DNA of 59,916 nt from UBA4416 sp031539425 (GCA_031539425.1 JAVKLI010000104.1:1-59916); one strand, 5' to 3'. Numbered from the stretch's first letter, positions 43,850-54,021 are shown. The notes: generated by a model from the sequence alone, not told the origin. A program made the numbers and translations.

Positions 43850-44086
43850 TTACTTAACGTTAGCATTAACATAAGTGATAACATCACCTACAGTAGTTAT
43901 TTTTTCAGCTTGTTCATCCGGAATTGCAATATTAAATTCTTTTTCAAATTCCATAATCAATTCAACAGTTTCTAAAGAATCTGCTCCTAAATCTGTTGTA
44001 AAGCTAGCTGTAGGCGTAACTTCTTTAATATCTACACCAAATTTTTCTGCTATCATTGAAGTGATTTTTTCTGAGTGATCTGCCAT
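43850..44086 (-). CDS. acpP: Acyl carrier protein
   Basis: 78 residues, acidic. The 4'-phosphopantetheine attachment Ser37 is in LGADSLETVELIMEFE. It carries growing acyl chains in fatty-acid synthesis and is the substrate of FabF next door. The usual VDIKEVTPTASFTTDLGADS approach and the C-terminal KITTVGDVITYVNA helix are present. It is the first gene of the acpP-fabF unit and divergent from guaA. Confidence 0.98.
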   Translation of the reverse strand: MADHSEKITSMIAEKFGVDIKEVTPTASFTTDLGADSLETVELIMEFEKEFNIAIPDEQAEKITTVGDVITYVNANVK

Positions 44087-44114
44087 TTTTATTTTTTTTT
44101 AAAAAGTTAGAGTA

Positions 44115-44122
44115 CAAATATA
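44115..44122 (-). promoter_or_regulatory. acpP: -7 promoter box of acpP
   Basis: On the minus strand TATATTTG exactly fits the Bacteroidota TAnnTTTG consensus and lies about 29 bases before the acpP ATG. Any -33 element (TCTG about 21 bases upstream) is weak. Confidence 0.5.
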
Positions 44123-44198
44123 TACTATCAATTGAATTAAAAACAGATTTTCAATTTTATTTTATCTTCATTTTTTAATTAACAATTAAATTACTTGC

Positions 44199-44206
44199 TA
44201 AATTTG
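44199..44206 (+). promoter_or_regulatory. guaA: -7 promoter box of guaA
   Basis: TAAATTTG exactly fits TAnnTTTG and lies 15 bases before ATG 44222. Because it would fall inside the longest open frame (from 44195), it argues that guaA starts at 44222. Confidence 0.5.
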
Positions 44207-44221
44207 TTTTTACATTTTTTT

Positions 44222-45751
44222 ATGCAAGATCAAATTCTTATTCTTGACTTTGGCTCTCAATACACTCAGCTTATAGCTCGAAGATTGAGGGAGCTAAACA
44301 CTTACTGCGAAATTCATCCTTATAACAAAATTCCAACTATAACGCCCAACATTAAAGGCGTTATATTATCGGGCTCTCCAGCTTCTGTAACTGGAAACGA
44401 TGCGTTAATTCCTGATTTAGAAAACATTAAATCAAAAATTCCTTTATTGGGCGTATGTTATGGTGCACAGTATTTAGCCCATTTTTATGGCGGAAAAGTA
44501 GGTCCGTCATCCTCTAGAGAATATGGAAGAGCCAATTTAGAATACATCAATCATGCTTGCCTCTTATTTAATAATGTACCTACCAAATCTGCAGTTTGGA
44601 TGAGTCATGCAGATACTATTTTAGAAATTCCTAATCACTATACAGTTACCGCATCTACACATGATGTAAAAATTGCAGCCTATCGTATTGAAGGTGAACA
44701 AACCTATGGCATTCAGTTTCACCCCGAAGTATTTCATTCTACAGATGGCACACAAATTTTAAAAAACTTTACCGAAACAATTTGTGAATGTAAGGCTAAT
44801 TGGACTTCCGCCTCTTTTATAGAAAACAGCATCAAATCGATACAACAAAAATTAGGTGATGATCATGTTATACTTGGTTTATCTGGCGGGGTAGATAGCA
44901 CTGTGGCTGCGGTTTTAATGCACAAAGCGATTGGAAAAAGACTACACTGCATTTTTGTAGATAACGGTTTGCTAAGACACAATGAGTTTGATGCTGTTTT
45001 AGAGTCTTATAAAAATTTAGGGTTAAATATAAAAGGTGTAGATGCTAAACATCAATTTTATTTTGCCTTAAAAGGACTCACAGATCCTGAGCAAAAACGT
45101 AAATGCATTGGTAAAGTATTTATAGATGTATTTGATGAAGCATCAAAACAAATACCAAATGCAAAATGGTTAGCACAGGGTACTATTTATCCCGATGTTA
45201 TAGAAAGTCTTTCTGTTAAAGGACCTTCGGCAACTATCAAATCTCATCATAATGTAGGTGGGTTGCCAAGTTATATGACTTTAAAAGTGATAGAGCCTTT
45301 ACGGGCTTTATTTAAAGACGAAGTTAGAAGATTAGGTAAAGAATTACAGTTATCAGACGCATTAATAAACAGACACCCTTTTCCGGGGCCTGGGTTAGCA
45401 ATCAGAATTTTAGGAGATATTACCGAAGAAAAAGTTAAACTATTGCAGCAGGTGGATTATATCTTTATTGAAAGTTTAAAATCTGAAGGCTTATATAATA
45501 AAACTTGGCAAGCTGGCGCTATTTTATTACCCATACAAAGTGTAGGAGTAATGGGCGATGAGCGCACTTATGAAAAAGTGGTAGCGTTAAGAGCAGTAAC
45601 ATCAACAGATGGAATGACGGCTGATTGGTGCCATTTACCTTATGATTTTTTAGCAAAAGTATCAAACGATATTATTAATAAAGTAAAAGGGGTAAATAGA
45701 GTGGTATATGATATTAGCTCTAAACCTCCGGCAACAATAGAATGGGAATAA
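44222..45751 (+). CDS. guaA: GMP synthase (glutamine-hydrolysing)
   Basis: 509 residues from ATG 44222; the nine extra residues of the longer frame overlap the promoter box and are not conserved. It converts XMP to GMP in purine synthesis. The class I glutamine amidotransferase domain has the nucleophile Cys79 in LLGVCYGAQY and the His/Glu in GIQFHPEVFHS. The ATP-pyrophosphatase domain has the PP-loop LSGGVDSTVAAVL. The dimerisation and XMP-binding C-terminus includes HPFPGPGLAIRILGD, MTADWCHLPYDFL and SKPPATIEWE. Its stop lies within a few bases of the LysM gene start. Confidence 0.98.
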   Translation: MQDQILILDFGSQYTQLIARRLRELNTYCEIHPYNKIPTITPNIKGVILSGSPASVTGNDALIPDLENIKSKIPLLGVCYGAQYLAHFYGGKVGPSSSREYGRANLEYINHACLLFNNVPTKSAVWMSHADTILEIPNHYTVTASTHDVKIAAYRIEGEQTYGIQFHPEVFHSTDGTQILKNFTETICECKANWTSASFIENSIKSIQQKLGDDHVILGLSGGVDSTVAAVLMHKAIGKRLHCIFVDNGLLRHNEFDAVLESYKNLGLNIKGVDAKHQFYFALKGLTDPEQKRKCIGKVFIDVFDEASKQIPNAKWLAQGTIYPDVIESLSVKGPSATIKSHHNVGGLPSYMTLKVIEPLRALFKDEVRRLGKELQLSDALINRHPFPGPGLAIRILGDITEEKVKLLQQVDYIFIESLKSEGLYNKTWQAGAILLPIQSVGVMGDERTYEKVVALRAVTSTDGMTADWCHLPYDFLAKVSNDIINKVKGVNRVVYDISSKPPATIEWE

Positions 45752-45753
45752 AA

Positions 45754-47505
45754 ATGCTTAAACAATCTTTAACGCTGTTTTTTATTTGTTGCTTTTGGTT
45801 ATTTCAAAATAATGTATTGGCTCAAAAAAAATCTGTTAAAAAAAGTATTATAACCCACATTGTAGAACCACAACAAACTATTTTTTCAATTGCTAATCAA
45901 TATAACATATCTACAGATGTACTTAAAGAAACTAATGGTTTAAAAAGTAATAGTATAAAAGTAGGTCAAGCTTTAAAAGTACCTATTACTAATGATGCTA
46001 AAACGTTGGCAAAATTACCACAAGATACCAGTAAGTACATCTATCACAAAGTTTTAAAAAATCAAAATCTTTTATCAATTTCTAAATCGTTTGGAGTAAG
46101 TGTATCAAGTATTTTAAAATTAAACCCTCAATTAAAAACCTCCAAATTAGAGGGCTTACGAATTATTATAGCCGAAAAGAAATCAAAAAAAAGAAATCAA
46201 ACTGTTCAAATAAACGACACTTTAATATACACGCCAACTCAAACAGAATCTGTGTACGAATTATCAAAACGATTGAGGGTATCGCTATTTACTTTATTAA
46301 AACTCAATCCAAATTTAAGCACCTATGCCTATAAAAATGCAGCTATTAAATTTATAACCAATACCTCTTATGTAGATGAAGATTCAATTGCGCAAAAGAC
46401 TATTTTAGATAGTGTATTAAATTTTAAACCAAAAAAATCAAATTATAAAGTAGGTTTATTTTTACCTTTTAATACCAGCATTGCGGATACTTTATCAGTT
46501 GATTATTTGGTACAATCTGAAACGCCATTTCCGTATGAAACCACTGCGGCTATTGATTTTTACGCTGGTATAAAAGAATCGTTGTTATCATTATCATCAA
46601 CAGAATCAACCATTGACTTACAGTTATATGATGCTGCCGATTCAACTAGTATCAATAATATCCTCAACTTAACCGAAATAAAAATACTTGATGTTATTAT
46701 TGGACCGTTTAATTATAAAGATTTTAGAATGGTTAGTGCTAAAGCTAAAGAACTTAAAATTCCAATTATATCACCTACTACCATAAGTAATAAAATAATA
46801 AGCGATAACAATTTGGTAAGTAAAGTTACACCGTCGCATCAAATATATATTGAAGGATTGGCAAATTATTTTAAAAATACTTTGAAGCCAAACTCTACTG
46901 TTTTTATATTAAACTTGATTAATCAAAAAGATATGTTGTTTGCTCAAACATTTTCAAACGCCATTCAAACGCCTACATTAATTGTAAAACAAGTAGGTAG
47001 TTTTAGTGTTTTAAAAAACATGTTAAGTGAATCAACAACTAATGTAGTAGCCCTATTTACAAGTAATAATGTATTGTTGCAAGATTATTTAACCCAGCTA
47101 GCAACCGCTACAAACAACCAACAAGTAATAGCTGTTGGTTTTAATAATATTATAAATAATGATAATATAGATTTAGAATATCTTAATAAATTACAATACC
47201 ATTACGCTAGTAATTTATATTTAAATGAGCACGCCCATCAAACAAATACATTACAAAAAGCATATCAAACTCAATTTAATACTATACCTACAGATAATTA
47301 CTATTTAGGTTATGATATAGGTCATTTTTACTTTAACAACCTAATATTACAAGGCCCTTCATTTTTTAATGCCTTGCATAAATATAAAGATACAGGCTTA
47401 ATTACTAACTTTGATTTTTTAAGTATTAATCCATCTACAGGATATGAAAACATGAAGTTTCATGTATTTAAATACCAAAATCATTCCATCATAAAAATTC
47501 AATAA
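45754..47505 (+). CDS. LysM repeats fused to a type I periplasmic-binding-protein-like domain
   Basis: Start chosen at ATG 45754 (583 residues, MLKQSLTLFFICCFWLF signal peptide, cut near VLA-Q); the frame opens at 45742 within guaA. Three LysM-like repeats follow (HIVEPQQTIFSIANQYNIST, YHKVLKNQNLLSISKSFGVS and YTPTQTESVYELSKRLRVS). A domain resembling amino-acid ABC-transporter binding proteins or LpoA follows (YKVGLFLPFNTSIAD, AAIDFYAGIKESL, VIIGPFNYKDFRMVSAKAKE, IPIISPTTISNK). It is likely periplasmic, peptidoglycan-bound, and may regulate wall synthesis or sense a ligand; no transporter partners are nearby. This architecture recurs in Bacteroidota. Confidence 0.82.
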   Translation: MLKQSLTLFFICCFWLFQNNVLAQKKSVKKSIITHIVEPQQTIFSIANQYNISTDVLKETNGLKSNSIKVGQALKVPITNDAKTLAKLPQDTSKYIYHKVLKNQNLLSISKSFGVSVSSILKLNPQLKTSKLEGLRIIIAEKKSKKRNQTVQINDTLIYTPTQTESVYELSKRLRVSLFTLLKLNPNLSTYAYKNAAIKFITNTSYVDEDSIAQKTILDSVLNFKPKKSNYKVGLFLPFNTSIADTLSVDYLVQSETPFPYETTAAIDFYAGIKESLLSLSSTESTIDLQLYDAADSTSINNILNLTEIKILDVIIGPFNYKDFRMVSAKAKELKIPIISPTTISNKIISDNNLVSKVTPSHQIYIEGLANYFKNTLKPNSTVFILNLINQKDMLFAQTFSNAIQTPTLIVKQVGSFSVLKNMLSESTTNVVALFTSNNVLLQDYLTQLATATNNQQVIAVGFNNIINNDNIDLEYLNKLQYHYASNLYLNEHAHQTNTLQKAYQTQFNTIPTDNYYLGYDIGHFYFNNLILQGPSFFNALHKYKDTGLITNFDFLSINPSTGYENMKFHVFKYQNHSIIKIQ

Positions 47506-47510
47506 TTAAG

Positions 47511-48431
47511 ATGTTACATTTTAAAACAGAATTACCTCTTTGGTTAAAACAATTACAACAAAATATTACCAACTCTTTATTAGCATTAGATACTCAAGCC
47601 ACCCTTAAAAGCGATGAATGGCAAAGAGCGGAAGGTGGTGGTGGTGTTTCAAACGTAATTACAAACGGTTCAGTATTTGAAAAAGGAGGTATCATGTTTT
47701 CTTCAGTACATGGCACAGCCCCAAATTTTTTATTACACGAAATAGGTATAAAACATGATGATACTGCTACCCCGCTTCAATTTTTTGCAACTGGTTTATC
47801 AATAGTTATTCATCCACTAAACCCATTAGTATCTATTATTCACATGAATATTAGATATTTTGAATTAAGCAATGGTATCAATTGGTTTGGGGGAGGTATA
47901 GATTTAACACCAATTTATATTAATGATGCGGAAGCAAAGTTTTTTCACCAATCACTTAAAACAGTTTGTGATAAACATAATAAAAACTATTATTCTAAAT
48001 TTAAACCATGGGCTGATGATTATTTTTACATTCAACATAGAAAAGAAACCAGAGGTATAGGAGGTGTATTTTTTGATAAACTACACGCAGATGAAACCGC
48101 AACTACCGAACAAATATTAGCCTTTTGGAAAGAATTAGGAAAAACGTTTGCCCCAGTGTATACTCACATAGTTAAACAAAAAATGAATGTACCGTACACC
48201 CAAGCGCATCAAAACTGGCAATCCATAAGGCGCGGCCGTTATGTTGAATTTAATTTAGTATATGACAGAGGTACCAAATTTGGACTAGAATCTAACGGAC
48301 GGACAGAATCTATTTTGGTTAGTTTGCCCAAACATGCTGAGTGGCATTATGATTACGCACCTCCAGTAAATTCTGATGAGCAAAAAACACAACAAAAACT
48401 TATAAAAAATTACGACTGGATAAATACATAA
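47511..48431 (+). CDS. hemF: Oxygen-dependent coproporphyrinogen III oxidase
   Basis: 306 residues. It decarboxylates coproporphyrinogen III to protoporphyrinogen IX with O2, a haem-synthesis step. Family signatures are WQRAEGGGGVSNVI, FSSVHGTAPNFLLHE, IIHMNIRYFEL, NWFGGGIDLTPIYI, KPWADDYFYIQHRKETRGIGG and RRGRYVEFNLVYDRGTKFGL, ending LPKHAEWHYDYAPP. Its use implies aerobic growth. It follows the LysM gene by 5 bases. Confidence 0.97.
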   Translation: MLHFKTELPLWLKQLQQNITNSLLALDTQATLKSDEWQRAEGGGGVSNVITNGSVFEKGGIMFSSVHGTAPNFLLHEIGIKHDDTATPLQFFATGLSIVIHPLNPLVSIIHMNIRYFELSNGINWFGGGIDLTPIYINDAEAKFFHQSLKTVCDKHNKNYYSKFKPWADDYFYIQHRKETRGIGGVFFDKLHADETATTEQILAFWKELGKTFAPVYTHIVKQKMNVPYTQAHQNWQSIRRGRYVEFNLVYDRGTKFGLESNGRTESILVSLPKHAEWHYDYAPPVNSDEQKTQQKLIKNYDWINT

Positions 48432-48451
48432 ATCCAAACTAAAACCTGATT

Positions 48452-49996
48452 ATGAATAAAAAAATAGAACAACTCAATAAAAAAATAAACGAAGCCTTAT
48501 TAGGCGGCGGTCAAGCTAGAATTGATGCACAGCATCAAAAGAAAAAATTGACTGCTAGAGAGCGCATTCATTTTTTAATAGACGAGGGTACATTTGAAGA
48601 AATTGGAATGATGGTAACCCATAGAAGTAAAGATTTTAATTTAGATAAAGAACAATACTTAGGTGATGGCGTGGTTACTGGATATGGAAAGGTAAATGGA
48701 CGATTGGTGTATGTTTTTTCTCAAGATTTTACTGTGTTTGGGGGCTCATTATCTGAAACGCATGCCGAAAAAATTTGCAAAATAATGGATTTAGCTATTC
48801 AAAATGGTGCGCCAGTTATAGGTTTAAATGATAGCGGTGGTGCACGTATACAAGAAGGCGTAGTATCATTAGGCGGTTATGCAGATATTTTTTACAGAAA
48901 TGTAAAGGCAAGCGGTGTTATTCCTCAACTATCGGCCATTATGGGCCCCTGCGCTGGTGGTGCCGTATATAGCCCTGCTATTACAGATTTTATATTAATG
49001 ACTGAAAACACAAGCTATATGTTTGTAACAGGCCCAAACGTTGTAAAAACCGTAACACACGAAGAGGTAACCAGCGAAGCCTTAGGAGGCGCTATGGTTC
49101 ATGCAAGTAAAAGCGGTGTAGCTCATTTTGCTTGCGCTAACGAAGTAGAAACAATAACACACTTAAAAAAAATTTTAAGTTATGTACCACAAAATTGTGA
49201 AGACGAAGCTCCAACTGTTCTATACGGTAACAATCAAAACGAAATAAGGAAAGAATTAGAAACAATAATTCCAGAAAATGCCAACCAACCCTACGATATA
49301 AAAGAAATTATTAATCAAGTAGTAGACAATAATACCTTTTTAGAAGTACACCAACACTTTGCAGAAAACATCGTAGTAGGCTTTGCCCGATTAGCAGGCA
49401 AATCTATAGGAATTGTGGCTAATCAACCAGCCGTGTTAGCTGGCGTGCTTGATATACATGCCTCTACAAAAGCCGCCCGATTTGTTAGATTTTGTGATTG
49501 CTTTAACATTCCATTATTAGTATTTGAAGATGTGCCAGGCTTTTTGCCAGGTACCGACCAAGAGTGGAACGCCATTATAACCAATGGTGCCAAATTATTA
49601 TATGCGTTTAGCGAAGCTACAGTGCCTCGTATTACTGTAATTACTCGTAAAGCCTACGGAGGCGCTTACGATGTGATGAATAGCAAACACATAGGAGCAG
49701 ATATTAATTATGCTTGGCCAACAGCAGAAATAGCTGTAATGGGCGCTAAAGGAGCAGCAGAAATTATTTTTAAAAAAGAAATAAACGACGCTAAAAATAA
49801 AGACGAGAAATGGAAAGAAAAAGAATTAGAATACCAAACCATGTTTGCTAACCCATACAGAGCTGCAGAACGGGGGTTTATTGATGAAGTCATTCATCCA
49901 GAAAAAACAAGAGACAAACTAATAAAAGCATTTGAAATGCTACAAAATAAAGTAGTAAAAATGCCAAAGAAAAAACATGGCAATATTCCATTGTAA
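48452..49996 (+). CDS. pccB: Acyl-CoA carboxylase beta subunit (propionyl-CoA carboxylase type)
   Basis: 514 residues of carboxyltransferase with two crotonase-like halves. Motifs include LTARERIHFLIDEGTFEEIG, FTVFGGSLSETHAEKI, GLNDSGGARIQEGV, SAIMGPCAGGAVYSPAITDF and VTGPNVVKTVTHEEV in the first half. FEDVPGFLPGTDQEW, TVITRKAYGGAYDVMNSKHI and AYAWPTAEIAVMG-like blocks are in the second. It carboxylates propionyl-CoA, or a related acyl-CoA, to (S)-methylmalonyl-CoA. Methylmalonyl-CoA epimerase is at 56438. The biotin-carrying alpha subunit is not in the window. Confidence 0.92.
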   Translation: MNKKIEQLNKKINEALLGGGQARIDAQHQKKKLTARERIHFLIDEGTFEEIGMMVTHRSKDFNLDKEQYLGDGVVTGYGKVNGRLVYVFSQDFTVFGGSLSETHAEKICKIMDLAIQNGAPVIGLNDSGGARIQEGVVSLGGYADIFYRNVKASGVIPQLSAIMGPCAGGAVYSPAITDFILMTENTSYMFVTGPNVVKTVTHEEVTSEALGGAMVHASKSGVAHFACANEVETITHLKKILSYVPQNCEDEAPTVLYGNNQNEIRKELETIIPENANQPYDIKEIINQVVDNNTFLEVHQHFAENIVVGFARLAGKSIGIVANQPAVLAGVLDIHASTKAARFVRFCDCFNIPLLVFEDVPGFLPGTDQEWNAIITNGAKLLYAFSEATVPRITVITRKAYGGAYDVMNSKHIGADINYAWPTAEIAVMGAKGAAEIIFKKEINDAKNKDEKWKEKELEYQTMFANPYRAAERGFIDEVIHPEKTRDKLIKAFEMLQNKVVKMPKKKHGNIPL

Positions 49997-50027
49997 AAAC
50001 AAAGTTACTTTTTAATTTACGCATAAA

Positions 50028-51746
50028 ATGCACTATAAAATTTATTGTAAGCACCCTTCTTCTAATTACATTTATGTAGATTTAACTATCAATGCTTTAA
50101 ATTCAAAAGCTGTTGAATTCCAGCTCGCATCTTGGCGACCAGGCAGATACGAATTAGGAAATTTTGCAAAAAATATTAAAAAAATTGAGGCCTTTGATTT
50201 AAGTGGTAACAGTTTAGAAATTTTAAAAAAATCAAAAGACCTATGGGCAGTTGAAACTCAACACAACGAATTTATAAAAATTACTTATGCTTATCATACC
50301 TCTGAAATAAACGCTGGCAATTGTTTTGTAGATGATAACCAATTATACATTAATCCAATTCACTTATGTATGTATGTACCCAATAGAATGCACGAAACGC
50401 ATACTGTTGAATTATTAATACCCGAAACTTATAAAATTGCTACTTCATTAAAACAAAATAAAAATATTTTAACTGCCCAATCTTTTGATGAATTGGTAGA
50501 TTCTCCTATCATTGCTAGTCAAACGCTACAGTCTACTTTTTACGAGATTAATAATATTAAATATCATTTACATTTTAATGGAGAATGCAAACCCAATTTT
50601 GAAAAAATAAAATCTGATTTTATAAAATTTACCAATACACAAATTAGTTTTTGGGGCGATGTGCCCTTTGAAGAATATCATTTTATTTTTCTAATCCTTA
50701 ATCATCACTTTTATCATGGCGTTGAACATTTAAAATCTACAGTTATCGCTTTAGGTCCGGGTTATTATTTAAACGAAAATAATTTATACAATGAGTTATT
50801 AGGCGTTTCATCACATGAGTTATTTCATGCTTGGAATATAAAAAGCATTAGACCGCATAACATGTTGCCCTATAATTATACACAAGAAAATTATTCGCCT
50901 TTAGGCTATGTATATGAAGGATTTACAACCTATTACGGCGATTTATTATTACTAACTAGTAAAGTATTTTCTATTGAAACTTATTTTAAAACATTAGAAG
51001 AACGAATCATAAAACATTTTCATAATTATGGTAGGTATAATTTATCAGTAGCAGATTCAAGCTTTGATACTTGGTTAGACGGTTACACGCCTGGTGCACC
51101 ATACAGAAAAGTGTCAATCTATGATGAGGGTAACTTAATTGCCTTGATGTTGGATATTTTAATATTAAAACATTCTAATGAAAAATATGGGTTAAAGCAT
51201 TTGTGTCAAATTTTGTATACCAAATTTGCTAAAAAAAATTTAGGATACACGCAACATGATATAACCGAGAACGCATCTAGGCTGGCTAATACAGATTTAA
51301 ATTATTTTTTCACAAATTATGTATACGGATTAGCCGATTATGAAACGCTTTTAAACGACTGTTTAAATTATATAGGCATCGAATTAATTTCTGTACCAAG
51401 TAATTTTGTGTTTGAAAAAAAATATGGATTTAAAATTATTCAAAGCAGTACAGGTACAAAAGTGAGCATGGTTGCGCCTTATTCTCCTAGCTGGAAATCT
51501 GGTTTATCAATAGGTGATGATATTATTGCCATCAATAATCATGTTTTAAACAATGATTTAAACAATTGGCTTTTGTACTATGAAGTTGATAAAACGCTTT
51601 TTTTAACCGTAAACTCAAGAGGCATATTAAAGCAAATTGATTTAACCAAACCCAAAAAAGAATTTAACTACTTTAATCAATATAAGCTTAAATTAGTTGA
51701 TGCTAAAAGTGAAAAATTTAAAAATTGGATACAAATAAATTCTTAA
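50028..51746 (+). CDS. M61 family metallopeptidase with PDZ domain
   Basis: 572 residues without a clear signal peptide. An N-terminal beta-sandwich opens with RPGRYELGNFAKNIKKIEAF. The gluzincin domain has the zinc motif HELFH (residues 263-267, in SSHELFHAWNIKSIRP) and the downstream YEGFTTYYGDLLL carrying the third zinc ligand Glu. A C-terminal PDZ-like part includes SPSWKSGLSIGDDIIAINNH. M61 enzymes are glycyl aminopeptidases that may degrade peptides. Length and domain order match the family. It lies between pccB and purD in a plus-strand run. Confidence 0.9.
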   Translation: MHYKIYCKHPSSNYIYVDLTINALNSKAVEFQLASWRPGRYELGNFAKNIKKIEAFDLSGNSLEILKKSKDLWAVETQHNEFIKITYAYHTSEINAGNCFVDDNQLYINPIHLCMYVPNRMHETHTVELLIPETYKIATSLKQNKNILTAQSFDELVDSPIIASQTLQSTFYEINNIKYHLHFNGECKPNFEKIKSDFIKFTNTQISFWGDVPFEEYHFIFLILNHHFYHGVEHLKSTVIALGPGYYLNENNLYNELLGVSSHELFHAWNIKSIRPHNMLPYNYTQENYSPLGYVYEGFTTYYGDLLLLTSKVFSIETYFKTLEERIIKHFHNYGRYNLSVADSSFDTWLDGYTPGAPYRKVSIYDEGNLIALMLDILILKHSNEKYGLKHLCQILYTKFAKKNLGYTQHDITENASRLANTDLNYFFTNYVYGLADYETLLNDCLNYIGIELISVPSNFVFEKKYGFKIIQSSTGTKVSMVAPYSPSWKSGLSIGDDIIAINNHVLNNDLNNWLLYYEVDKTLFLTVNSRGILKQIDLTKPKKEFNYFNQYKLKLVDAKSEKFKNWIQINS

Positions 51747-51756
51747 TACACAATTT

Positions 51757-53040
51757 ATGAATGTTTTAATATTAGGTTCTGGAGGCAGAGAACATGCCTT
51801 TGCTTGGAAAATAGCACAAAGCACACTACTCACCAAATTATTTATAGCTCCAGGAAACGCTGGCACTTTAGAGTGCGGTACCAATGTTGACTTAAAAATA
51901 AATGATTTTAATGCTATTGAAAAATTTGTTTTAGAACAAAACATTAACTTACTTTTAGTTGGCCCCGAAGATCCTTTAGTAAATGGCATTCACGATTATT
52001 TTTTATCCCATCATAGTTTAAAAAATGTGTCTATTATAGGCCCCATACAAAAAGGTGCTCAACTAGAAGGCAGTAAAGAGTTTAGTAAACAGTTTATGCA
52101 AAAGCATCATATTCCAACCGCTGCTTATAAAGCATTTACCAAACATAATTTACATGAAGCAAAAGCATTTTTAAATACATTATCACCGCCATATGTATTA
52201 AAGGCAGATGGATTAGCAGCTGGAAAGGGCGTTTTGATTATAGACTCATTAGACGAAGCTCTGACAGAATTATCAAATATGATTTTAAATCAAAAATTTG
52301 GTAATGCCGGAAATACAGTAGTGGTAGAGGAATTTTTAAAAGGTATTGAATTATCAATATTTGTATTAACCGATGGTTTAAACTATAAAATATTACCAAC
52401 CGCCAAAGATTATAAAAGAATAAGTATAGGCGATACAGGCTTAAACACTGGCGGAATGGGGGCTGTAAGCCCTGTACCATTTGCAAATAAAGAATTTATT
52501 GAAAAGGTAGAACAAAGCATTATAAAACCAACTATTGAAGGTTTGCAAAAAGAACAAATTAATTATACTGGTTTTATTTTTATTGGTTTAATGAATTGTA
52601 ACGGAACCCCTTATGTGATAGAGTATAATTGCCGCATGGGAGATCCAGAAACCGAAGTTGTTATTCCACGTATAAACTCAGATTTGTTAGAAGTACTAAT
52701 TGCTACAAGTACACAAAAATTAAATACTATTGATTTACAAATTATAGACAAAACCGCTACTACCATCGTGTTAGCGTCTGGTGGTTACCCTGAGGCTTAT
52801 GAAAAAAATAAGGTAATAGATAATATACCCTTATCTAATTTGATAGATGATTGTATTCTGTTTCATTCAGGTACAATTACCAAAAACAATCAAGTACTAA
52901 CTAATGGTGGTAGAGTGTTTGCTGCAACTGGTTTAGGCACCTCAATACATAAGGCCTTACAAAAAAGCCTTATAATAGCTAATCAAATTAAATTTGAAAA
53001 CAAATACTTTAGAACAGATATAGGGGAAGATTTAATGTGA
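51757..53040 (+). CDS. purD: Phosphoribosylamine--glycine ligase
   Basis: 427 residues. It joins phosphoribosylamine and glycine with ATP, step two of purine synthesis. N-terminal MNVLILGSGGREHAFAWKIAQS, GNAGTLECGTNVDL and the ATP-grasp blocks YVLKADGLAAGKGVLI, VVEEFLKGIELSIFVLTDGL and PTAKDYKRISIGDTGLNTGGMG are standard. EYNCRMGDPETEVVIPRI carries the metal ligands. It follows the M61 gene by 10 bases. The other purine gene in the window is guaA. Confidence 0.98.
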   Translation: MNVLILGSGGREHAFAWKIAQSTLLTKLFIAPGNAGTLECGTNVDLKINDFNAIEKFVLEQNINLLLVGPEDPLVNGIHDYFLSHHSLKNVSIIGPIQKGAQLEGSKEFSKQFMQKHHIPTAAYKAFTKHNLHEAKAFLNTLSPPYVLKADGLAAGKGVLIIDSLDEALTELSNMILNQKFGNAGNTVVVEEFLKGIELSIFVLTDGLNYKILPTAKDYKRISIGDTGLNTGGMGAVSPVPFANKEFIEKVEQSIIKPTIEGLQKEQINYTGFIFIGLMNCNGTPYVIEYNCRMGDPETEVVIPRINSDLLEVLIATSTQKLNTIDLQIIDKTATTIVLASGGYPEAYEKNKVIDNIPLSNLIDDCILFHSGTITKNNQVLTNGGRVFAATGLGTSIHKALQKSLIIANQIKFENKYFRTDIGEDLM

Positions 53041-53293
53041 AATGCCTTTGTTAAATACTGTGTAAAATTTCAAACAACATCAAATTAATAATAGACAACA
53101 TATAAATTATAAATTACTAATCCTAAAGTTCAATTATATTGTTGCATTTAATGCTTAAACCTGCTGTGTGTTTAATTTTTAACAAACATTTATTTTTATC
53201 AAAATAATTTGTTACCATTGATTTAAGAATTATTATTTTACAATAAATTCTTTTTTCTACCCCATTAATTATTAACCATTAAAAATAAAAATT

Positions 53294-53974
53294 ATGAAAC
53301 ACATTATAAATATTAAAAGCATACTAACTGTTTTGATAATTAGTATTTGCTTACAAAACGCATATACTCAAAATATAGCCATTGACAATACATTTGGAAA
53401 CAATGGGGTTTCGAAAATTGCACCAAGTAATGTAAACCCGTGCACACTTTTTAAAATAGATCACAACAGAAATGTATATTCTGCTTGCATTAATTATAGC
53501 AATACTACTACATTAAGAATTACAAAATTATCACCTAATGGGTTATTGGACAATCAATTTGGTATAAATGGGTTAAGTACTCTTTTTCAAAATGTTACTC
53601 ACTTATACTCCATTGATATTTTAAATAACTCTAAAATACTAGTTTGCATTGATATGGCAATAACTACTACTACATCACCTATAACTTGTTTAGTAAAATT
53701 AAACGTAAATGGTAGTATTGATAATACTTTTGGTAATAATGGTATTGTTGAAATAAATAACCCAACGTCCCACCCAGCGTACCTGAGTTTGACAGATAAT
53801 TCTATATTAATTAGTAAAATAGGCGGAGTTAACAATTCAGAAACAGTTTTGTTTAAATTAAATGAAAATGGAATTATTAATACACAATTTGGCGTAAATG
53901 GTTATCTAACATTAAGTTCAAATAGCTTTCCGTTTTCAATATTGTCTAACATATTGACAATGATAATAGTATAA
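53294..53974 (+). CDS. Delta-60-repeat T9SS protein, 5' part of a frameshifted gene
   Basis: 226 residues as read: signal peptide ending near AYT-Q, then delta-60 repeats with the D-x-x-F-G-x-N-G signature (IDNTFGNNG, LDNQFGINGL, IDNTFGNNGI, INTQFGVNGY). The frame ends LSNILTMIIV, a shift product. The -1 frame is open from 53950 (HIDNDNSIIFIGYVWSNTIP...) and flows straight into the 54022 frame, so both parts are one gene (53294-54852, about 519 residues) interrupted by a one-base loss near 53947-53955. Cause: either sequencing error or recent mutation. No homopolymer is present at the site. Confidence 0.75.
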   Translation: MKHIINIKSILTVLIISICLQNAYTQNIAIDNTFGNNGVSKIAPSNVNPCTLFKIDHNRNVYSACINYSNTTTLRITKLSPNGLLDNQFGINGLSTLFQNVTHLYSIDILNNSKILVCIDMAITTTTSPITCLVKLNVNGSIDNTFGNNGIVEINNPTSHPAYLSLTDNSILISKIGGVNNSETVLFKLNENGIINTQFGVNGYLTLSSNSFPFSILSNILTMIIV

Positions 53975-54021
53975 TATTTATTGGCTATGTTTGGTCTAAC
54001 ACAATTCCATTAACATTTGCT

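Noticed and set aside
44195..44221. Upstream start of guaA adding nine residues
   Set aside because: The extra residues are not conserved and the stretch contains an exact -7 promoter box; ATG 44222 begins the family-typical N-terminus.
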